Origin: Pseudomonadota bacterium
Lineage (GTDB): Bacteria > Pseudomonadota > Alphaproteobacteria > Rhizobiales > Devosiaceae
Reading direction: 5' to 3'
DNA length: 6,180 bases
NCBI GenBank assembly: GCA_023415605.1
Contig: JAEZKB010000266.1
Span: 1-6,180 of the forward strand
Below, in pieces: positions 1 through 6,180 of this stretch (positions are counted from its first letter, which is position 1; each line of letters opens with the position of its first letter). The notes under the pieces are model-generated. The model did not search any database, was not told the origin of the DNA, and worked only from the letters and a program-made list of their open reading frames with translations. Made by a program: the position numbers and the translations under genes.

Positions 1-195
1 GAGATGCTTGACCAGGAGTACGTGGCGAAGCTGGCCGAAACCGCCGTTACAACCCGTGCCAGCTACGGCCGCACGATCAATGCCCTGCTGCAGCGCATCC
101 GGCAGTTCTTCGAGGCGCTTGGCAATGCGCTGCGTGGGGCCGGGTTCGATTCCGTCGATGCGATCTTTCAGCGGGTCGGGGAAGGGGAAGTCGCC
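1..195 (+). other. C-terminal tail of an upstream domain of the giant protein
   Basis: Residues 1-65 are mainly helical and charged. The stretch RQFFEALGNALRGAGF (residues 34-49) followed by DSVDAIFQRVGEGEVARR resembles the conserved end of a module that I recall often preceding ART domains in phage polyvalent proteins, where it closes an upstream peptidase-like or similar region. The body of that domain would lie 5' of the window. No catalytic motif is visible here. Residues 66-150 form a Pro/Ala/Ser/Arg-rich, poorly conserved-looking linker to the first ART domain. The assignment rests on remembered family patterns, not on a search. Confidence 0.5.
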
Positions 196-3100
196 CGTCG
201 TGAGACGAGAACACCTCCTGCCATCTTCGATGCGTTCGCCCGCGCTCCTGTCCCATCTGCTACCGCCTCTCAGGAAGGCAGGGCAGCACTGGATGCGTTG
301 AGTGGCGGGAGGGTAGAGGCTGCTCGTGATCCCTCAATCCCCGCCGGCATTGCCGATATTCTCCGGTCTATCCGAGCATCAGGGCAAGGAATCGGCATCC
401 CTCTGAGGCAGAGGGGAACACTGGTGTTGCCAGAGGGCGATGTGTCGGCACTGGCGATCCGCGCGTTCCATGGCTCACCGCACGACTTCGACCGCTTTGA
501 TATATCGAAAATCGGCACGGGAGAAGGTGCACAAGCTTACGGGCATGGGCTGTATTTTGCCGAGAGCGAGGGGGTTGCGAAGGGCTATCGGGAGGCATTG
601 GCCGGAACCGCGGAGCCAGCGCGGTTCGCGACGGAGGCAGAAGCAAGAGAAGCAGCGGGACCGGAAGGGAGCGTTATTGAGGCATCGCCTTCGATGGGCG
701 GTGGTTGGCGCGCGTTCGACGCGGAAGGGGATTTCATACGCTCGGGAGAACAACCCGGCCGCCTTTACGAGGTCCGCATCAACGCAGAGCCAGAAGAGTT
801 CCTGGATTGGGATAAGCCGATCTCACAGCAGAGTGAGAAAGTGAGGGAGGCGCTTAGTCAACTAGGTGATTTTGCCAATTGGCGCGGCAGCGAGCATGGC
901 ACACCCGGCGATCTGATATGGCACCGAGTCAGCAAGAAAACGGGCGGTTCTGATGCAGCCTCATCTGCTCTCCGCGAAGCGGGCATACCCGGCATCCGCT
1001 ACCTAGATCAAGGCTCCCGCCAACCAAAAATCCTGTTTGATGGCAAGCCCATCTCTTCTGGCACATCTTCGGCTGCATTGGCGGCTGAAAAGTTAGACCT
1101 GCATGGAAATCCAGAGCAAGCAATTGCGAGCTTGGAGCGCGATGTCGCGCGTGGTGGCTATGCGGCGTCAGCATCGCGGGAAGCGCTAGACCTCCTTCGC
1201 AGTGGGCGAGTGGCGCGGCACCAACCAGAAGGCACTCACAACTACGTCTTGTTTGACGATGCACTGATCGAGATCGTCGCCAAGGACGGCAAGCCTGTCT
1301 CCAATCAGCAGAAGCAGGACATCGTAGCTGCTTCCATCAGGAGCGTTCCCTCTCAACCTCAACCCCGTCCCTTCACCATCGAAGGGTTCTCAGGTTCAGT
1401 CACTTCATCAGAAGATGCTGATGGAAACAGGGTGAGGACGTATCGGGTCAGTGAGGAGGAAGGTTCGCCTTCTGGCTTCGCCGTCATCAAAGAGCAGGAC
1501 GACGGCTCATGGTCCGTATCCATGGTCAGCATCGACCCGAACCGTAGAAGGCAGGGCATCCCGTCACGTCTTCTCAGAGCAATCGAGGAAGACCTTGGGC
1601 AGCGCATCGCCCCCCAAGGCTGGCTCACAGCAGAGCAATACGCAGAGCTTGCCGAGAGCAACCCCGAAGCGGTTCGGTATCATCAGCCTGCGGGCCCTGC
1701 ATTCGATGACATGTGGGTTTCCCCAAAACAGATGGAGTTCGGGGCGGAAATTCTAAAGGCATTCGCAGGACAAGCACCGGATGCCAGAACAGCAGGCGAA
1801 GCACTGGCACAGGCGAGACAGCTTGAGGCTATGAGAGCACTGGTGCCAGCGGAAGCGTTTGAGCAGGAGAGAGCGCAGCAGGAGTTGAATAATGCTGTCC
1901 TATCCATCCGCAGTGTGCCGGAGCGACCCGCAACTGATACGCCAGAGTTTCGCCACTGGTTCGGTGACAGCAAGGTTGTGGACGAGAATGGCAAGCCGCT
2001 GGTCGTTTATCATGGGACGCCAGATGCTCGGTTCCTTCGCGGTGATGATGCCCAGTTCAAGGGGCGCGCTGCTCGCTTCGGTATGGAGCCGCGCGAGGAT
2101 GATGGCGCATTCTGGTTTGCGTCGTCTCGCTCAACTGCCGCTAGCTACGCTGACGATACGCGGGCATTCGATTATCAGAATGCAGAGCCTAGCGTGGAAG
2201 CGTTTTACCTGAGCCTGCAAAATCCTCTTATCATTGATGCTGCTGGCAAGGAGTGGCGCAATGCTCAGGCGAGAGGCAAAACAAGCGATGTGATAGATCA
2301 GGCGCGAGCGGAAGGGCGTGATGGTGTTATCATCCGCAATGTGCGCGACAACTACGATAACAATGCGCGAGCCAAGCCGACTGATACGTTTGTCGTGTTC
2401 CGCCCCGAGCAAATCAAGTCCATCCACAATCGCGGCACCTTCGATCCGGATAGCCCGCTCATCATGGCTTCCATCCGCGGCGGCCTTCCCCACAACATCA
2501 AGCTCGGCACACCTCAGAAGTCGGGACTGGACGCCCCCGAAAAGAGCCTGTCCGATCTCGTCTCAGATCTCACGGATGCTCTCGGGCTTACCGTTCGGCA
2601 GGGAAGGCTCAGCCCCGGCTTGAAGGCGGCAGCGGGGCGGCTCGGCATGAGGGTTGCGGGGCAGTTCTCGCGTGCCACGGGCGTCACCCGAATCGCCATC
2701 CCCAACGATCTCGCGACCTTGGCGCACGAGGGCGGCCATGCGCTCGAAACACGCAACTCGACACGCGATGACGTTCGCCAGCTCCAGAGCACCTATGCCG
2801 AAGAACTGATCACCCCGGTATCGCGGAACTACCCGGCCCCACAGCTGCCAGCATCGGGATACTCCGGCATCGAGCTCGACGCTGACACGCAGCAGGTTCT
2901 TGCTCAAGCCGTGCAGGCCGACGCCAACATGCGGGCTCAGGCGACCGCGGCAGGGCAGGCAAAATCCAGCCCCCGATTCTTCGGCCGCGCTCAGACGCCC
3001 GCCACGACAACGAATGCCTATCGTGACGCCGGTATCCTCCGGGGCGTGCTCATCCGACGCCTGGGGCAGCGGGTCGCCGACGCCGTGCTCAATGACGTCA

Positions 3101-6100
3101 AGAACTCGGGCTCCACCGATCTCGCGGGATACATCGCACAGCGCTTCTCCCGCACGGGAACGCCAGCGCCTCGGCCGCCACTGCCGCAAGCATCACGGAC
3201 GGAACTGTCTGAGGGCTGGGCCGAGTTCTTCCGGCGGTACGTGACCAATCCCCGTGAGGCACAGATCCAAGCACCGCGGCTCTACCATGCCTTCGAGGAC
3301 ATGCTGGACGGGGCGGATCCGGAGATGCTGGAAGCCCTGCAGGACGTCCAGAAGGGGTTCACAGAGCTGCAGGCAACGTCCCCGACCGGCGCCGTGCTGA
3401 GCCGCGTCAAATCCTCTGTCAAGCCGTCCATGTTCGCGCAGTTCCGGAAGGACCTGGCTGAGAAGGGCACACGCGCCACCATCTCCGACAAGCTCTATAC
3501 CTTCTATCACGGGTATCTTGATGGCCGTCACCCGATGAAGAAGGCCGTGAAGTTCCTCATGGACCTTGCGGCCGACAACATCGGCGTGAAGCTGGGCGAC
3601 AACGAGAGATTGGTCCTGAAGGCCATCGACGATCCTTACAAGATGTGGCGGATTGCTGCGCACGCGAAGGTGTGGGCCACGGCCACCCTGCAAAGCGGCG
3701 TGCGGCTCAAGGGCGAGGCGGACCCGTCAGGACCGTCCTTCCACGAAGCATTGGCGACGGCGTTCGGTGGCGCTGCAAAGAACCAGTGGAACGACGAGAA
3801 GGCACAGCTCTTCGGGTCATACTTGATCGCCCGCCGTATGCTGGCAGAGTGGAAGCGCTACGAGCGCGGCGAACTCGATAACCCGCCCGATCAGTTGATC
3901 GAAAAGAGCGTCTGGCGCAAGGCGCGCGCTGACATCGAGAAGGCGCACCCGGAGTTCGCCAAGGCGGCGGACCAGCTCTACCAGTTCAACAAGCGCCATC
4001 TTCAGAACAAGTACCTCAACGGCTTCATCTCCAAGGACTTGTTCCTAGAGTTGAACGCACGAGAGGATTACGTCCCGCTCAACCGGATGATGGACGATAA
4101 CGGCCCGTCAACGCTTTCGAATGCCAAGGGCCAGAACAAGCGCAAGCTGATCTATCGGTTCAAGGGTTCGACGCGGGACTTCATCAACCCGATCGAGTCC
4201 ATCGTCCAGGACGTTTATGCAACGCAGGCTCGGTTTGCGCTCAATGACGTGATCCGGGCCATGGATCGTCTTGCCCGTGCGGCAGGACCGGGAGGCGGAG
4301 CCGTTGCCGAGCGCATCCCGGCCACGGACTTCCGCGGCGTTACGGTGGACATCCGTGAGGCCATGCAGCAGGCCGCACGTGATCTCGACCCCAACGATGC
4401 GCAAGGGTTGATCGAGGTCATCGACGATCTGTTCGACCAGAACGCGTCGGCAACCATCTTCCAGGCTGTCCCAACGGAGGAGAAGGGGGAACCGATCGTT
4501 TACCTGTGGGAGGACGGCAAGAAGGTGCCGATCCGCCTCGGAGACAACCGCATTGCGCGGGACATCTTCGAGACCATGGTTGCTCTGGGGCGGAACAATG
4601 CGGAGCCGTTCATAGATTTCTTGGCGCTTGGCACGCAGGCCTTCCGGTTTGGCGTAACCAAGGCGCCGTCCTATATCGCTGTGAACTTCGTGCGCGATCA
4701 GCTCGCGACATGGGTTTTATCTCGCGACTACATACCTGTATGGTCAGGTCTCAAAGGGCTCTATGCGACCAATAGAGGGGGCACTGTTGGAGCCTTTGCG
4801 GGTCTCGCAGTAGGAACCGGCATTGGTGCTGCAACCGGCGGCGTTGGCTACGCGGCGATCCCGATCACGACCTTGCTTGGCATCAGTCTCGGTGCCCGCA
4901 CTATACCAAACAATGATGCCGACCTCGTGAAGTATCAGATGTTTGCGGGCATGTCTGGAGTCGATAGCGGCTTGGTGGACGCCATGAGTGAGCGAGATGT
5001 CCTTGCCCTACGACGCAAGGGCTACCTCGGAACGCCATCTGATACAAGGCTGAAGGGGGCCTGGCAGAAAGTAATGCGCGCCTCTGAAGTGACCGAACTC
5101 GGCTCGCGTCTGGGGCACTTCAAAGCCGCCAATGATCGCGCAATCAAGGATGGCTTCACGCCAGAGGAGGCCGCTACCGAAGCCACTTATGCTGCCCTTG
5201 ACGTGATGGACTTCTGGCGCCGCGGCGCAAAGATGGGCCAGATTGCGCGCATCGCAGCCTTTATGAACGCGGCATTCCAGGGGCTTGACGCAGCGCGCCG
5301 GACAGCAACCGGCGAACGAGACATCTACCACAACTATCGCGAGGTGCTGACGCCGTTCATCAAGGCGGCAAACGGATCGCCGCTGTCTATCGCAGAAAAG
5401 GAAGCGATCCCGAACTCAGTCCGCATGTGGGTGAAGATCGCAGGTATCGGCATGCTCGGCGTTGCGCTCGCTGCCCTCTACCGGGATGACGAAGAGTACG
5501 CCGAGTTCAACGATTACATGAAGGCCACCCACTGGTTCTTCAAGATCGGTGGCGTGTGGTGGCGGGTGCCGAAGCCGTTCGAGTTGGGTGTCTTATCCAA
5601 TCTCTTTGAAGCTGCATTCGACCGCTGGTGGCGCAACGACGAGCGCGCACATCTCCGGTTCGCCGAAAGCATTCTTGAAACATTCGTCCCGCCAGCTGAG
5701 TTTCAAGGTGCCGAGCTTCTTGGGCAAATCGCGAAAGTGCCGACGGCAATCCGAGAGACGTTGGTCGGCAAGGCCCCGTTCGCCAAGTCGTCCGACAGTG
5801 ATATTCCGCAGCATCTCCGGGCTCTACCACCAGAGCTGCAGTTCACCGCATACACGTCAGAGCTAGGCAAGTTGTTGGGGGCGTCTCTCAACTGGTCACC
5901 GGCACAGATCGACAGCTTCATCACCAACACGTTCGCCACGCTTGGGCGCGACGCCCTGTCCTTGTCCGATCAAGTCCTCCCGCCTGTGAACCAGCTCGTC
6001 GGAGGCCGTATTCCTGGCGTCTCGAAATCTCCGCGAGCCGACAAGTCAATCGAAGACTATGTGTTCCTGTCCCGGTTCGCCCGGCGGGCGTCCCGCGGCG

Positions 6101-6180
6101 CCCTCTCCACCCAGCACTTCTGGCAGCAGATGAGCCAGGACGGCGGCAAGTATGTCCAAGCCGCCGCCGGCTACAAAGAG
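1..6180 (+). CDS. Giant phage/prophage large polyvalent protein (ART-GNAT-ART-zincin-LPD), partial at both ends
   Basis: Frame 1 is open from the first to the last base, 2,060 codons without a stop, so both ends of the gene lie outside the window. The translation has normal protein composition throughout and carries recognisable motifs in collinear order: FHGSPHDFDRFD (ART 1, residues 156-167), RRRQGIPSRLL (GNAT-like, 515-525), VVYHGTPD (ART 2, 668-675), HEGGHALE (zincin, 909-916), EGWAEFF (1071-1077) and an LPD38-like region with RVPKPFELG (1855-1863). This order of effector-like domains followed by long helical regions is typical of large polyvalent proteins of phages and conjugative elements, which are proposed to enter the recipient cell with the DNA and counter its defences. 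Target and delivery here are inference. No neighbouring gene is visible, so operon context is unknown. Alternatives such as a free-standing toxin or a host housekeeping protein fit less well, because LPD-type regions are typical of mobile elements. Coding status is near certain; family assignment is strong; exact function is unknown. Confidence 0.93.
466..1293 (+). other. ADP-ribosyltransferase-like domain 1 (ART-PolyVal type)
   Basis: Residues 156-431. The domain would transfer ADP-ribose from NAD+ to a target, presumably a host protein after phage entry (inference). Visible motifs in order: FHGSPHDFDRFD (156-167), whose His157-Gly-Ser matches the NAD-binding H-G-S of PARP-type ARTs; GEGAQAYGHGLYFAES (174-189), whose GLYFAE matches the PARP GIYFAD loop and puts Tyr185 at the second triad position; LYEVRINAEPEEFLDWD (255-271); GIPGIRYLDQGSR (328-340); and the last strand HNYVLFDDALIEI (413-425). 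That strand aligns by eye with the PARP strand NEYIVYD, and the catalytic Glu position is Asn414, giving H-Y-N instead of H-Y-E. About 70 residues separate the GIRYLDQGSR and NYVLFDD motifs, which are usually close together in relatives that I recall. The fold call is strong; whether it is catalytically active is open. Confidence 0.82.
1021..1233 (+). other. Probable insert inside ART domain 1
   Basis: Residues 341-411 lie between two ART motifs (GIRYLDQGSR and GTHNYVLFDD) that I expect to be separated by only a few residues. The segment starts QPKILFDGKPISS and continues into two likely amphipathic helices, around residues 358-381 and 386-404, with alternating charged and Leu/Ala residues. 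It could be a helical cap or a target-recognition element on the ART core. It keeps the reading frame, so it is not a frameshift or decay. Insertion status is inferred from memory of related domains. Confidence 0.45.
1438..1740 (+). other. GNAT-like acetyltransferase segment
   Basis: Residues 480-580. The pattern is two beta strands, GFAVIKEQ (492-499) and SWSVSMVSIDP (503-513), followed by RRRQGIPSRLLRAIEEDLG (515-533) as the glycine loop and long helix. This fits GNAT motif A (Q/R-x-x-G-x-G/A), which binds the acetyl-CoA pyrophosphate; here R516-R-Q-G519-I-P521 has Pro at the last loop position, a departure from consensus. A further APQGWLTAEQYAELAES (537-553) and a short closing FDDMWVSP follow. 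GNAT domains acetylate amino groups of proteins or small molecules; the target here is unknown. The segment is shorter than a typical GNAT of about 140-150 residues, and the N-terminal strand and helices are not obvious, so it may be compact or degenerate. It sits between two ART domains. Confidence 0.55.
1741..1917 (+). other. Helical linker between GNAT-like and second ART domains
   Basis: Residues 581-639 are rich in Ala, Glu, Gln and Arg with regularly spaced Leu, for example ALAQARQLEAMRALVP and EAFEQERAQQELNN. This predicts one or two long helices, perhaps a short coiled coil. It looks like a spacer that separates the two effector modules. No catalytic motif is seen. Confidence 0.5.
1936..2445 (+). 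other. ADP-ribosyltransferase-like domain 2 (YHGT type)
   Basis: Residues 646-815. It begins with the TPEFRHWFGDSKVVDENGKP leader (647-666), a very common opening of phage-encoded ART-like modules, then PLVVYHGTPD (666-675) with His671 as the NAD-binding histidine. GAFWFASSRSTAASYAD (702-718) aligns with the PARP GIYFAD loop but has Trp705 where the second catalytic Tyr usually sits. EAFYLSLQNPLIIDAAGKEW (733-752) and GRDGVIIRNV (772-781) follow, and the last strand is DTFVVFRPEQIKSI (795-808). This strand aligns with PARP NEYIVYD, placing Thr796 at the catalytic Glu position. NRGTFDPDSP (810-819) is the usual closing motif. All five landmarks have a counterpart in ART domain 1 in the same order, so the two are divergent relatives, though of different subfamilies. 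Target unknown. Confidence 0.8.
2521..3306 (+). other. Zincin-like metallopeptidase domain (HEGGH ... EGWAE)
   Basis: Residues 841-1102. The zinc-binding HExxH motif is HEGGHALE at 909-916: His909 and His913 would be ligands and Glu910 the general base. It is preceded by a strand VTRIAIPNDLATLA, as expected for an edge strand before the active-site helix. A downstream ELSEGWAEFFRRYVTNP (1068-1084) offers Glu1071 as third ligand, and such an E-G-[FW]-A-E-F segment accompanies HExxH in phage polyvalent metallopeptidases. About 157 residues separate the two motifs, longer than I would expect, with a Gln/Ala-rich part (about 921-965) and a helical part (about 1007-1052) between them. Possible roles are cleavage of host proteins or self-processing of the polyprotein (inference). 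All residues needed for catalysis appear present. Confidence 0.78.
3307..4596 (+). other. Long alpha-helical LPD-type region
   Basis: Residues 1103-1532 are mostly helical and contain no enzyme motif that I recognise. Landmarks that resemble conserved stretches of large polyvalent proteins are ISDKLYTFYHGYLDGRHPMK (1161-1180), DDPYKMWRIAAHAKVWATA (1210-1228), AQLFGSYLIARRMLAEWKR (1268-1286), KDLFLELNAREDYVPLNRM (1345-1363) and DFINPIESIVQDVYATQARF (1393-1412). The YVPL and NPIES motifs are, from memory, the most constant features. A Gly-rich turn (AGPGGGAV, 1428-1435) sits inside. A structural role in virion packaging or in linking the effector domains is plausible but unproven. I cannot assign the exact LPD family number. 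Confidence 0.6.
4633..4767 (+). other. Conserved helical motif before the hydrophobic stretch
   Basis: Residues 1545-1589 include TQAFRFGVTKAPSYIAVNF (1545-1563) and VRDQLATWVLSRDYIPVW. The pattern of an aromatic-rich helix, then T-x-x-P-x-[FY] and N-x-x-R-D, recurs in C-terminal halves of phage polyvalent proteins as I recall them. It directly precedes the Gly/Ala-rich hydrophobic segment and would end the helical region. Function unknown. Confidence 0.45.
4777..4893 (+). other. Gly/Ala-rich hydrophobic segment, possible membrane hairpin
   Basis: Residues 1593-1631, made almost only of Gly, Ala, Val, Ile, Leu and Thr, with no charged residue between Arg1592 and Arg1632. Repeated small residues at spacings of four (GxxxG-like, for example around residues 1601-1616) suggest a glycine-zipper pair of helices broken near Tyr1617-Pro1621. 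Such segments insert into or associate with membranes, and in an injected phage protein this might help passage through the host envelope (inference). The surrounding bases, about 4600-5060, use rarer codons (ATA, TTA, AGA) than the flanks. Confidence 0.5.
5041..5700 (+). other. LPD38-like C-terminal domain of large polyvalent protein
   Basis: Residues 1681-1900. Key stretches: KVMRASEVTELGSRLGHFKA (1690-1709) with the E-x-x-x-R pair typical of this helix; TPEEAATEATYAALDVMDF (1720-1738); ARIAAFMNAAFQGLDAARR (1748-1766), matching the F-[FM]-N-A-x-x-Q-G-x-x-x-x-x-R signature that I associate with LPD38; and FFKIGGVWWRVPKPFELGVL (1846-1865), the 'K-[IV]-P-K-P-F-E-x-G' element. The domain is found near the end of giant phage and prophage polyvalent proteins. 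Its biochemical role has not been established to my knowledge. A short hydrophobic helix lies within it. Confidence 0.7.
5428..5481 (+). other. Short hydrophobic helix inside the LPD38-like region
   Basis: Residues 1810-1827, WVKIAGIGMLGVALAALY, are hydrophobic and about the length of a single membrane-spanning helix, with one Lys near the start. It is followed by a strongly acidic stretch (RDDEEYAEFNDY). It could be a buried helix of the LPD38-like fold or a second membrane-active segment; position in the domain favours the first. Confidence 0.4.
5701..6180 (+). other. C-terminal tail region, running off the window
   Basis: Residues 1901-2060. A mixed helical region with LGKLLGASLNWSPAQIDSFI (1956-1975), a common form of the helix after LPD38 in polyvalent proteins, then GGRIPGVSKSPRADKSIEDY (2001-2020) and a basic stretch FARRASRG (2026-2033). 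In related proteins the segment after the P-x-x-x-x-S-P-R turn, as I recall, lies near the protein's end, so the stop codon may be not far beyond the window. No terminator or downstream gene is visible. Confidence 0.45.

Noticed and set aside
440..844. Plus-strand open frame of 134 codons in another frame over ART domain 1
   Set aside because: It overlaps the strongly conserved FHGSPHDFDRFD and GLYFAES motifs in frame 1. Its own product is Arg/Ser-rich and resembles no protein.
1021..1300. Frameshift or decay inside ART domain 1 as an explanation for the long gap between motifs
   Set aside because: The frame stays open and both flanking ART motifs are in the same frame, so an in-frame insert explains the spacing better than a pseudogene.
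2563..3189. Minus-strand open frame of 208 codons opposite the zincin region
   Set aside because: It is antisense to frame 1, which carries HEGGHALE there. The antisense product is Arg/Gly/Cys-rich with no recognisable motif, as expected for a shadow in GC-rich DNA.
3193..3693. Minus-strand open frame of 166 codons
   Set aside because: It is fully antisense to the helical LPD-type region; its composition is His/Arg/Leu-rich and low-complexity, with no domain or credible ribosome binding site.
4506..4775. Plus-strand open frame of 89 codons in another frame near the conserved motif before the hydrophobic segment
   Set aside because: Frame 1 is conserved-looking here (TQAFRFGVTKAPSYIAVNF), while the alternative product is Gly/Arg/Cys-rich without motif.
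1..6180. Internal promoters, terminators, riboswitches, tRNAs, CRISPR arrays, IS ends or att sites
   Set aside because: No direct repeat array, cloverleaf, strong stem-loop with T-run, or terminal inverted repeat was seen by eye, and the window is coding throughout.

Overview
The whole window is the interior of one giant protein-coding gene. Frame 1 of the + strand has no stop codon over all 2,060 codons, and neither its start nor its stop lies inside the window. No other gene, RNA, repeat array or mobile element is supported. Residue numbers below count from the first base of the window (codon 1 = bases 1-3), not from the true start of the protein.

The protein reads as a phage or prophage 'large polyvalent protein': a very long polypeptide joining several enzyme-like domains to alpha-helical regions named LPD (large polyvalent protein-associated domains). 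In order it shows: the tail of an upstream domain (to about residue 65); a first ADP-ribosyltransferase (ART)-like domain with an FHGSPHDFDRFD motif (156-431), interrupted by a likely insert of about 70 residues; a GNAT acetyltransferase-like segment (480-580); a helical linker (581-639); a second ART-like domain with a YHGTPD motif (646-815); a zincin-like metallopeptidase domain with HEGGHALE (841-1102); a long helical region of LPD type (1103-1590); a Gly/Ala-rich hydrophobic stretch (1593-1631); and an LPD38-like C-terminal region (about 1681-1900) followed by a tail that runs off the window.

The fairly GC-rich base composition and the codon choice fit a proteobacterial host, probably an alphaproteobacterium, but nothing here fixes the taxon. 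AGA/AGG arginine codons are concentrated in the ART-GNAT-ART half (18 in 820 codons by hand count) and scarce after it (5 in 1,240), which suggests that the effector-like N-terminal half and the conserved C-terminal half have different histories.

For polyvalent proteins the published proposal is that they travel with the element's DNA into a new host cell and blunt its defences or reprogramme it. On that model the two ARTs and the GNAT would modify host targets, the metallopeptidase would cleave a host protein or process the polyprotein, and the helical and hydrophobic parts would handle packaging, delivery or membrane passage. That division of labour is inference; the sequence shows only the domains. 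The most unusual details are the paired ARTs, which by eye lack the third catalytic residue of the PARP-type triad, and the GNAT placed between them.
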